From an uncultured Actinomycetes bacterium (GTDB lineage Bacteria > Actinomycetota > Acidimicrobiia > Acidimicrobiales > Microtrichaceae): a DNA stretch of 6,835 nt. The notes under the pieces were generated by a model. It saw only the letters and a list, made by a program, of their open reading frames with translations. It was not told where the DNA came from and did not search any database. A program made the translations under genes and the position numbers. Within the stretch, counting starts at the first letter, position 1. Each line of letters opens with the position of its first letter. The stretch is from the NCBI GenBank assembly GCA_903953195.1, contig CAJBIS010000108.1, forward strand, positions 1 through 6,835, read 5' to 3'. Of the stretch, positions 1-5,494 are shown piece after piece.

Positions 1-837
1 CTTGTCGGAGCCGAAGCGGTCCATGGCGTCTCGCCACGTCATGCGCGGCACCTCGCCGACGTGCTCGCCACGCACTGCGGTGACCGCGGCGTCGACGGCC
101 GCGGTGATGACCTCGAGCACGTCCTCCTGTGATGCGAAGCTCATCTCGGCGTCGAGCTGGCTGAACTCGAACTGACGATCGGCGCGGAGGTCCTCGTCCC
201 GGAGGCACCGGGCGATCTGGTAGTAGCGGTCGACGCCGCCGACCATGCACAGCTGCTTGAACAGCTGCGGACTCTGGGGAAGTGCGTAGAACGAGCCGGG
301 TCGATGACGCGACGGCACCACGAAGTCCCGGGCCCCTTCCGGGGTCGACGCGATGAGCAGCGGGGTCTCGATCTCGACGAAGCCCTGCTCGTCCATGGCG
401 TTGCGAAGCGCCGAGTTCACCTTCGCCCGGGTGCGCAGGTTGCGCTGCATGTCGTCGCGCCGCAGGTCGACGTACCGGTGCCGGAGTCGCACGACCTCGT
501 CGACGTCGCCGGCCCGGTCGTCGAGCGGGAACGGCGGTGGCTCGGCCTCGGCGAGGACCTCGACGGTGCAGTCCCCCAGTTCGACGGCGCCGGTGGCCAG
601 CGCGTCGTTCACGGTGCCCTCGGGCCGGTGACGGACGGTGCCCGTGACCCGGACGACCCACTCGCTGCGCAGGTCGTGGGCCCCGTCGACGACGCACTGC
701 ACGATGCCGGTGTGGTCGCGCAGGTCGATGAACGCGAGGTGCTCGCCGTGCTCCCGGCGCTTGGCGACCCACCCGCACAGCGACACGGTCGAACCGACGT
801 GGTCCTCACGGAGCTCGCCGCACAACATCGTTCGCAT
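1..837 (-). CDS. aspS: Aspartyl-tRNA synthetase (AspRS), N-terminal 279 residues, cut by left window edge
   Basis: Class II aminoacyl-tRNA synthetase that charges tRNA with aspartate in the cytosol. The frame is open from the ATG at 837 to base 1, giving 279 residues of a protein usually near 590, so the rest of the catalytic core, the GAD insertion and motif 3 lie outside. Residues 1-100 form the OB-fold anticodon-binding domain (LCGWVAKRREHG, then FIDLRDHTGIVQ). The catalytic domain follows, with GFVEIETPLL at 152-161, STPEGARDF at 164-172, ALPQSPQLFKQL at 185-196 and motif 2 RDEDLRADRQFEFSQLD at 213-229. F223 sits where most family members have proline. H30 and G74 match residues linked to non-discriminating AspRS. 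The start follows the hisS stop by 11 bp, so co-transcription is likely. No good Shine-Dalgarno is seen. A second ATG three codons in (828) is possible, but the MRT-type N-terminus matches the family. Confidence 0.97.
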   Translation of the reverse strand, partial: MRTMLCGELREDHVGSTVSLCGWVAKRREHGEHLAFIDLRDHTGIVQCVVDGAHDLRSEWVVRVTGTVRHRPEGTVNDALATGAVELGDCTVEVLAEAEPPPFPLDDRAGDVDEVVRLRHRYVDLRRDDMQRNLRTRAKVNSALRNAMDEQGFVEIETPLLIASTPEGARDFVVPSRHRPGSFYALPQSPQLFKQLCMVGGVDRYYQIARCLRDEDLRADRQFEFSQLDAEMSFASQEDVLEVITAAVDAAVTAVRGEHVGEVPRMTWRDAMDRFGSDK

Positions 838-848
838 GCTGGTCACAG

Positions 849-2120
849 TCAGGTCCCCAGTCGTCGGTGGATCTCGGCGACGACCTCGTCGCGCGCCACG
901 CCCGATTGTGGTGCATCACCGCGCAGATCACGAACCGTGACCTGGCCCGCGGCGAGCTCGTCCTCTCCGACGAGCAGGGCGAAGCGGGCGCCGGAACGAT
1001 CGGCACTCTTCATCTGCGACTTCATGGAGCCGCCACCGAACCGCCGGTCGGCGGCGACGCCGGCGGACCGCAGCTCGTGCGTCAGGTCCCGGGCCGCGGC
1101 GCCACCGGTGAGGTCGACCACGAACACGTCGACCCCCTCGTCCTGTGCCGGGAACACCGCCTCGGCGTCACAGGCGAGCAGCATCCGGTCGACGCCGAGT
1201 GCGAACCCGATCCCGTCGGTGGGGCTCCCGCCGAGGTCCTCGGCGAGGCCGTCGTAGCGACCGCCACCACCGATGGCGTTCTGCGCCGCGTCGAGCGCGT
1301 CCGCGACGAACTCGAACGTGGTGCGACGGTAGTAGTCGAGTCCACGCACCAGCCGGGGCGCGACCTCGAAGGGCACCTCGAGGGCCCGGAGCCCGTCCTG
1401 GACCCGCTCGAAGTGTGCCGCGGCGGCCGGTGAGAGGAAGTCCTCGATGCGCGGCGCGGCGGCGACGGCGCCCGCGTCCTCGGGACGCTTCGAGTCGAGC
1501 AGCCGCAGCGGGTTCCGTTTGAGGGTGGCGAGTGACGCCTCGCCCAGCTCCGAACGGCGAGCGAGGAAGTGGTCGCGGACCGCCTCGTTGTAGCGGTCCC
1601 GGTCCTCGTGCTCCCCCAGCGAGTTGACGAGCAGGCGGACCTGGCGCAGTCCGATGGCCGCGAACGACGCCCACGCGAGCGCGATCACCTCGACGTCCAG
1701 ATCAGGATCGTCGACGCCGAGCACCTCGACGCCCACCTGTTCGAACGAGCGGTACCGGCCACGCTGAGGCCGTTCGTGGCGGAAGTTCGTGCCGGAGTAC
1801 CAGACCTTCCACGGCGTCGTCGGGTGGTGCTGCACGAAGGCCCGGACCACACCAGCGGTGAGTTCCGGCCGGAGCGCCACGCGGGTGCCGTCGCGGTCCT
1901 CGAAGTCGTACATCTCCTTGGTCACCACATCGGTGGCCTCGCCCATGCGCAGGAAGACACCGAGCTCCTCGACGAGCGGGGGCTGCACCTCGCGGTAGCC
2001 CGCGAGCTCGACCGTCGCCGCGAACCGCGCCACCAGTGCACGGCGTCGTGCCGATTCGGGTGCGAGCACGTCGCGCATGCCCGTGAGCGCGCGGAACGGT
2101 TGGTCGGGTGCGGGGGTCAC
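849..2120 (-). CDS. hisS: Histidyl-tRNA synthetase
   Basis: Cytosolic class II synthetase that attaches histidine to tRNA-His. The protein is 423 residues, normal for the bacterial enzyme, and complete. Visible elements in order: LTGMRD at 12-17, the usual N-terminal signature; motif 1 region GYREVQPPLVEE at 41-52; motif 2 TNFRHERPQRGRYRSFEQ at 111-128; the HisA loop RLVRGLDYYRRT at 256-267 with catalytic Arg259; HisB GGGGRYDGL at 284-292; motif 3 GIGFALGVDRM at 303-313; and a C-terminal anticodon-binding domain from about 328 to the end. The start is the GTG at 2120. The first in-frame ATG (2078, residue 15) falls inside the conserved signature and would truncate the fold. No Shine-Dalgarno precedes the GTG; a TACGTT hexamer lies 8 bases upstream. 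It sits 49 bp after the acyltransferase-like gene and 11 bp before aspS, all on one strand. Confidence 0.97.
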   Translation of the reverse strand: MTPAPDQPFRALTGMRDVLAPESARRRALVARFAATVELAGYREVQPPLVEELGVFLRMGEATDVVTKEMYDFEDRDGTRVALRPELTAGVVRAFVQHHPTTPWKVWYSGTNFRHERPQRGRYRSFEQVGVEVLGVDDPDLDVEVIALAWASFAAIGLRQVRLLVNSLGEHEDRDRYNEAVRDHFLARRSELGEASLATLKRNPLRLLDSKRPEDAGAVAAAPRIEDFLSPAAAAHFERVQDGLRALEVPFEVAPRLVRGLDYYRRTTFEFVADALDAAQNAIGGGGRYDGLAEDLGGSPTDGIGFALGVDRMLLACDAEAVFPAQDEGVDVFVVDLTGGAAARDLTHELRSAGVAADRRFGGGSMKSQMKSADRSGARFALLVGEDELAAGQVTVRDLRGDAPQSGVARDEVVAEIHRRLGT

Positions 2121-2169
2121 GGACGCACAACGTACCGGAGGCCGACCGGCCCCTCGGCGGCAATTCGGG

Positions 2170-3399
2170 TCAGCTCTTCACCATCGACCGCACCTGCGTG
2201 AGGAGGTCGTCCTCCTGCCGGTGGTAGATGGTCGGCACGCCGGTGGCCTGCTGGTGGGCGTCCGCGATCCACTCCATGATCCGGTGGCAGTCGTCCTTGT
2301 CGCGCACCCGCGTGACCTGTCCGACCTCGACCGCGGGGGCGGACGGCTCGAGCGACACCGCGATCGGCAGCACGTACCGACACCCGAGCATGAGCTGCGT
2401 CGTGCCGTCGTAGAGCGGCTGCAGGTGCAGCGTGTTGGTGTTCCCCGGGTCGATCCCGCGTCGGTTCCGCCACTGCGATCGAACCTTCTGCACCATGCTC
2501 GCTGCCATCGACAGGTCCTGGCTGCCGCTCGCCGCCATGGCCAGGATCTGTCCGCCACCCGAGAGCCGGGCGTCGAGCTCGTGCCGGACGAGCAGGTTGT
2601 TGGCCTTCACCAGCGCCGGTTCCAGCTTCGCCCGACGCCGCGAGTGCGTCTGCGGCATCGACAGGAACGTCCGGGCACCACACTGCAGCACCTGCATGGC
2701 CGGCACGTTGAACGCCTGCCGCGTGGTCACCATCCGCGACACCATCACGTTGATGCGCGCCGCCAGATCGGCGATCGGCAGGGTCTCGCCGAGCACGCCG
2801 AACTCGCGGCCCGGCTCGCACATGCCGAGGATGAAGGCGCCCATGACCAGCGCGATGTCGATGATCTGGCCGTGGTTCGTCACGACCGCCACGTTGGCGT
2901 TCTCGCCGAACAGCAGTTGGTAGAGGCCCGTGAGTTCCGCCGCGACCTCGGGCTGGCGGAACACCGGGCGGAACACCTCGTCGAAGCCCGGGTAGGCGGC
3001 ATTGGCGTACAGCTCGACGGTCTCGACATTCGACGGTTTCGGCTCGACGACGACGCACGCGGGATCGTGGAACTCGAGCGCCGGCGAGTACGGCAGCGGC
3101 TGGAGCACGGCGTGGTGTCCGGTCCGGACCAGGTTCGACAGCGACTTGTAGTACGAGACGGGATCGGCGTCCTCGAGCAGCCGGCGGGCGTCCTCGACCG
3201 CCGACCGGGACGGCGCCACGGACTCCGACGCGGGCTCCGGCACCGGCGCCGGGGCGGAGGATGCCGGGGGCGTCGGCTCGGACGACGGATCGCCGGCCTC
3301 GGTTCCCGTGGCCCCGGATGCGTCGTCGGGCGACGCCACCAGGTGCAGCTCCGGCCGCTCGTCCGGTCCCCGACCTGCCGCCTTCTTCTTTCCAGCCAT
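2170..3399 (-). CDS. Uncharacterised protein with HX4D acyltransferase-like core and disordered N-terminus
   Basis: I do not recognise a named family. From the ATG at 3399 the protein has 409 residues. Residues 1-10 are lysine-rich (MAGKKKAAGR). About 25-68 are rich in Pro, Ser, Ala and acidic residues and look disordered. A folded region runs from about 70 to 409. Four spots resemble the PlsC/GPAT acyltransferase blocks in the right order: I, NHGQIID at 175-181 (HX4D, H176 and D181); II, GARTFLSMPQTHSRRR at 241-256; III, GGGQILAMAASGSQD at 281-295, where the usual EGT motif is absent; IV, YVLPIAVSLEP at 342-352. This suggests transfer of an acyl group to a phospholipid precursor or similar acceptor, by inference only. 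No clear transmembrane segment is seen; 182-193 is a short hydrophobic stretch. A GTG at 3420 is an alternative start. The reading frame is open further upstream to 3756, but that would overlap the methyltransferase. It lies 56 bp after that gene and 49 bp before hisS. Confidence 0.6.
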   Translation of the reverse strand: MAGKKKAAGRGPDERPELHLVASPDDASGATGTEAGDPSSEPTPPASSAPAPVPEPASESVAPSRSAVEDARRLLEDADPVSYYKSLSNLVRTGHHAVLQPLPYSPALEFHDPACVVVEPKPSNVETVELYANAAYPGFDEVFRPVFRQPEVAAELTGLYQLLFGENANVAVVTNHGQIIDIALVMGAFILGMCEPGREFGVLGETLPIADLAARINVMVSRMVTTRQAFNVPAMQVLQCGARTFLSMPQTHSRRRAKLEPALVKANNLLVRHELDARLSGGGQILAMAASGSQDLSMAASMVQKVRSQWRNRRGIDPGNTNTLHLQPLYDGTTQLMLGCRYVLPIAVSLEPSAPAVEVGQVTRVRDKDDCHRIMEWIADAHQQATGVPTIYHRQEDDLLTQVRSMVKS

Positions 3400-3455
3400 G
3401 CCCCGAGTCTGCCGGATCACACACCGATGCGCGCACCAGGCATCCTGAGGGACGT

Positions 3456-4190
3456 TCAGGAACGGTCCCCCGGTCGATGGGTCGGACGCAGCCGGACGAA
3501 GGTGTGCAGCACGCGGCGGGCGGCGTGCTCGACGGTGAATCCGGCGGACCGGTACCGGCGCTCGACCTCCCGCTCCCCACGCAGCCACGGCACGAGGGTC
3601 TCCTGTTCGTGCTCGAGCATCGTCCGCTTGTGACGTGAGAACGCCGTGAGTCCGGCGAGCGGGCTCAACACGACGGGCTCGAGCATCCGCCGGACCCACG
3701 TGTCCCCCGGCTCGCACACGAACAGCGCACCGTCCGATCGCAGGACACGCCGGCACTCATGGAGCGCCGCGTCGATGCCGGCCGCATCGAGGTGGTGCAG
3801 CACGTCCATGACCAGCACGGCACCGACGCTCGACGAACGGACCGGGAGCGCGTCGGCCGAACCCACCACGGTGCGGGTCGGCGACGTCTGCGCCGCCACC
3901 AGTTCGTGCTGCACCTCGACGCCGGTGAGGTCAGCGAATCCCAGTTCGGCGAAGGTGGCCGAGAGGTTGCCGTCACCGGAGCCGACCTCCAGGACCTTCG
4001 TCGACCGATCGATCGCGGCCACGCCCAGCAACGCGAGTCGCCGGTGGTTCGTCCACGACGTCGGGGCGAGCAGGTCCTTGCGGACCGTCGTGTAGCTCGT
4101 GCGCCATGCCGAGGAGCGGTCCCGTGGCGTCGACGTCGGGTCGGACCCCTCGGGTGACGCACCCGGTGTCGCCGCCCCGATCCCCGACAT
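3456..4190 (-). CDS. Class I SAM-dependent methyltransferase, substrate unknown
   Basis: A 244-residue protein with a Rossmann-type SAM-binding fold, probably cytosolic. Motif I is VLEVGSGDGNLS at 66-77. The acidic ribose-binding position is in GVEVQHE at 90-96. SADALPV at 111-117 follows, and then the post-motif strand AVLVMDVLHHL at 124-134, of the type seen in UbiE/Methyltransf_11 proteins. RRVLRSDGALFVCEPG at 147-162 is the typical later strand. A basic segment with FSRHKRTMLEHEQETL at 184-199 may bind substrate. The first 30 residues are low-complexity and poorly conserved in look, so the true start could be later; the ATG at 4190 is the first in frame after the divergent promoter region. 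The family methylates small molecules, lipids or quinones, and nothing here fixes the acceptor. Next to a glycosyltransferase and an acyltransferase-like gene, a lipid or glycan substrate is possible. Confidence 0.88.
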   Translation of the reverse strand: MSGIGAATPGASPEGSDPTSTPRDRSSAWRTSYTTVRKDLLAPTSWTNHRRLALLGVAAIDRSTKVLEVGSGDGNLSATFAELGFADLTGVEVQHELVAAQTSPTRTVVGSADALPVRSSSVGAVLVMDVLHHLDAAGIDAALHECRRVLRSDGALFVCEPGDTWVRRMLEPVVLSPLAGLTAFSRHKRTMLEHEQETLVPWLRGEREVERRYRSAGFTVEHAARRVLHTFVRLRPTHRPGDRS

Positions 4191-4196
4191 CGCCTC

Positions 4197-4202
4197 AGGC
4201 TA
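4197..4202 (-). promoter_or_regulatory. Candidate -10 box for the methyltransferase gene
   Basis: On the minus strand TAGCCT (TANNNT pattern) ends 6 bases before the ATG at 4190, which would place transcription start at or next to the start codon. No convincing -35 is present at the usual spacing (TCGGGC at 17 bases). A GGAGG at 4206-4210 is 15 bases from the ATG, too far for a standard ribosome binding site. Weak evidence. Confidence 0.25.
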
Positions 4203-4232
4203 GAGCCTCCGGGCGCACGGCCCGAGGGATCG

Positions 4233-4261
4233 TCGACAGTTCCGCCGATCATCGTTACCGT
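4233..4261 (+). promoter_or_regulatory. Candidate promoter for the glycosyltransferase, possibly leaderless
   Basis: TCGACA at 4233-4238 matches five of six bases of the -35 consensus. A 17-base spacer leads to TACCGT at 4256-4261, which fits the TANNNT pattern of actinobacterial -10 boxes. A transcript would begin about 7 to 10 bases downstream, at or just before the GTG at 4271. There is no Shine-Dalgarno before that GTG, which fits a leaderless mRNA. Confidence 0.42.
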
Positions 4262-4270
4262 CATCGCTGC

Positions 4271-5467
4271 GTGCGCACGTTCCTCCGGCGGTACCGCCGA
4301 CCCCTGTCGATCTGGACGGCCACCGCCGCGGTGCTGCTCATCGTCCAGCACGTCGCGAGCAAGGTGGTGCGGGAGGACCCGTATCGGCCGTGGCCGCTGC
4401 AACCGTTCGAGTGGTACTTCGGCGGGTGGAGCCAGTTCGACGGACCGGAGTACCTCCGCATCGCCACCGAGGGCTACTCGTACACCGTCGGCGAGCGCTC
4501 GAACATCGTCTGGTTCCCGCTGTATCCCAACCTGGTGCGGCTGGTGGACACCGTGGTCTCACCCGTGATGGCGAGCGCGATCCTCGTCGCCCTGGTCGCC
4601 GGGGCGTGCGCCGCGGTCGTCGTGTGGGCGTGGCTCGCCCAGCAGCGCGTCGGCGCTGATGACGGCGATCGCACCCGTCTGCTGGCCTGGGCGGCGGTGT
4701 TCTTCTACCCGTACGCCTGGTACCTGTACGGGGTCGTGCACTCCGACGCGCTGTTCCTGGCACTGGTCGTCGGCACGTTCCTCCTCATCGAGCGCCGCCA
4801 CCTGGTCGCCGCCGGACTCATCGGGGCGCTGGCCACGGCGACCCGACCCACCGGGATGGCGGTCATCCCCGCGGCGATCGTGCTGTCGCTCGAGCGCGCC
4901 GGCGTGCTCAGCGTGCCCGAGGACGCCACCGGCATCGTGGCGAGGTGGCAGCTGCCGACGCACGTCGACCGGAGTCGCCTGCGGGCCGTCACGCTGGCGC
5001 CGCTGCTGGCGGTGCTCGGGCTCGGCACGTGGATGGTGTACCTCGGGGTGAAGTGGGGTGACCCGCTGGCATTCCAGACGAACCAGCGGGTGTACCACCC
5101 GGGCAACCTGCCGCTGCTGAAGCGGGCCTTCTTCGTCCGGTGGCGCGACTTCGAGGTCCCGTCGTACGTGCTGACGATCACCCTCCAGGCGATCCTCGTG
5201 CTGGTCGTGCTGTGCTGCATCCCGGCGGTCATCCGACGCTTCGGGTTCGGGTACGGCGTCTACTGCGCGGTGCTCGTCGCCATCCCGACCTTCAGCACCG
5301 AGGACTTCATGGGAACCGGCCGCTACCTGATCGCCGGGTTCTGCGTCTGGGCGCTGCTCGGCGAGCGGCTGGCCTCGAAGCGGTGGGGGTGGGCGCCGAT
5401 CGTTGCGAGCGGGTCGCTCATGGCGTTCATGGCCATGGGGTTCTCGCGCAGCTGGTACCTGACCTAG
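4271..5467 (+). CDS. Multi-pass GT-C glycosyltransferase, PIG-V / mannosyltransferase-like
   Basis: Integral membrane protein of 398 residues, counted from the GTG at 4271. The reading frame is open back to an ATG at 4106, but that stretch is basic, low-complexity and lies over the methyltransferase 5' end. A first membrane helix spans about 12-30. The first external loop carries QFDGPEYLRIATEGY at 55-69, the acidic loop motif of GT-C enzymes (D57 the likely key Asp), followed by WFPLYP at 81-86. Further helices lie near 98-123, 137-155, 159-174, 178-206, 238-259, 300-320, 328-340, 350-365 and 374-390. RPTG at 192-195, GDPLAFQTNQ at 263-272 and GTGRYLIAGF at 348-357 are typical of bacterial PIG-V-like proteins. 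Such enzymes transfer a sugar, often mannose, from a polyprenyl-phosphate donor on the outer face of the membrane; the acceptor here is unknown. The gene runs against the surrounding operon and converges on rel. Confidence 0.8.
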   Translation: MRTFLRRYRRPLSIWTATAAVLLIVQHVASKVVREDPYRPWPLQPFEWYFGGWSQFDGPEYLRIATEGYSYTVGERSNIVWFPLYPNLVRLVDTVVSPVMASAILVALVAGACAAVVVWAWLAQQRVGADDGDRTRLLAWAAVFFYPYAWYLYGVVHSDALFLALVVGTFLLIERRHLVAAGLIGALATATRPTGMAVIPAAIVLSLERAGVLSVPEDATGIVARWQLPTHVDRSRLRAVTLAPLLAVLGLGTWMVYLGVKWGDPLAFQTNQRVYHPGNLPLLKRAFFVRWRDFEVPSYVLTITLQAILVLVVLCCIPAVIRRFGFGYGVYCAVLVAIPTFSTEDFMGTGRYLIAGFCVWALLGERLASKRWGWAPIVASGSLMAFMAMGFSRSWYLT

Positions 5468-5474
5468 CGGGCCA

Positions 5475-5493
5475 CGGCGCGGACCGCGCGCCG
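5475..5493. terminator. Bidirectional GC-rich hairpin between convergent genes
   Basis: CGGCGCG at 5475-5481 and CGCGCCG at 5487-5493 form a perfect 7-bp stem with a 5-base loop (GACCG). The hairpin sits inside the 27-bp gap between the stop codons of the glycosyltransferase (5467) and rel (5495), so it could end transcription from both sides. Neither side has a T-tract, so it would be a non-canonical terminator of the kind often seen in high-GC actinobacteria. Confidence 0.5.
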
Positions 5494-5494
5494 C

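Larger units (their letters stand above)
4191..4270. promoter_or_regulatory. Divergent intergenic promoter region
   Basis: This 80-bp gap separates the starts of the minus-strand methyltransferase and the plus-strand glycosyltransferase, so it should carry promoters for both. It also holds an imperfect inverted repeat at 4206-4227: CCTC pairs with GAGG and GGGC with GCCC, with one bulged C and a 5-base loop. The repeat lies upstream of both genes, so a terminator role is unlikely. It could be an operator or chance in GC-rich DNA. Confidence 0.45.

Noticed and set aside
304..1257. 317-codon open frame on the plus strand, opposite aspS and the hisS 3' end
   Set aside because: It is antisense to two well-identified synthetase genes and has a low-complexity, Arg/Pro/Ser-rich translation in its second half.
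2117..3580. 487-codon minus-strand frame overlapping the acyltransferase-like gene
   Set aside because: It is out of frame with the gene that shows ordered motifs and has a composition biased to Arg, Gly, Ala and Pro. It also crosses the methyltransferase stop.
2077..3633. 518-codon open frame on the plus strand, opposite the acyltransferase-like gene and hisS start
   Set aside because: The translation is dominated by Arg, His, Gly and Val with no domain signature. It is antisense to a gene with recognisable motifs and spans several gene boundaries; this is typical of shadow frames in high-GC DNA.
3400..3756. N-terminal extension of the acyltransferase-like protein up to an ATG at 3756
   Set aside because: It would overlap the methyltransferase coding sequence by 301 bp in another frame, and the added residues are Arg/Ala-rich without recognisable features. 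The ATG at 3399 begins a plausible Lys-rich N-terminus.
4106..4270. N-terminal extension of the glycosyltransferase to the ATG at 4106
   Set aside because: The extra 55 residues are Ser/Pro/Arg-rich, overlap the methyltransferase 5' end on the other strand, and cross the likely promoter. The first membrane helix starts soon after the GTG at 4271.
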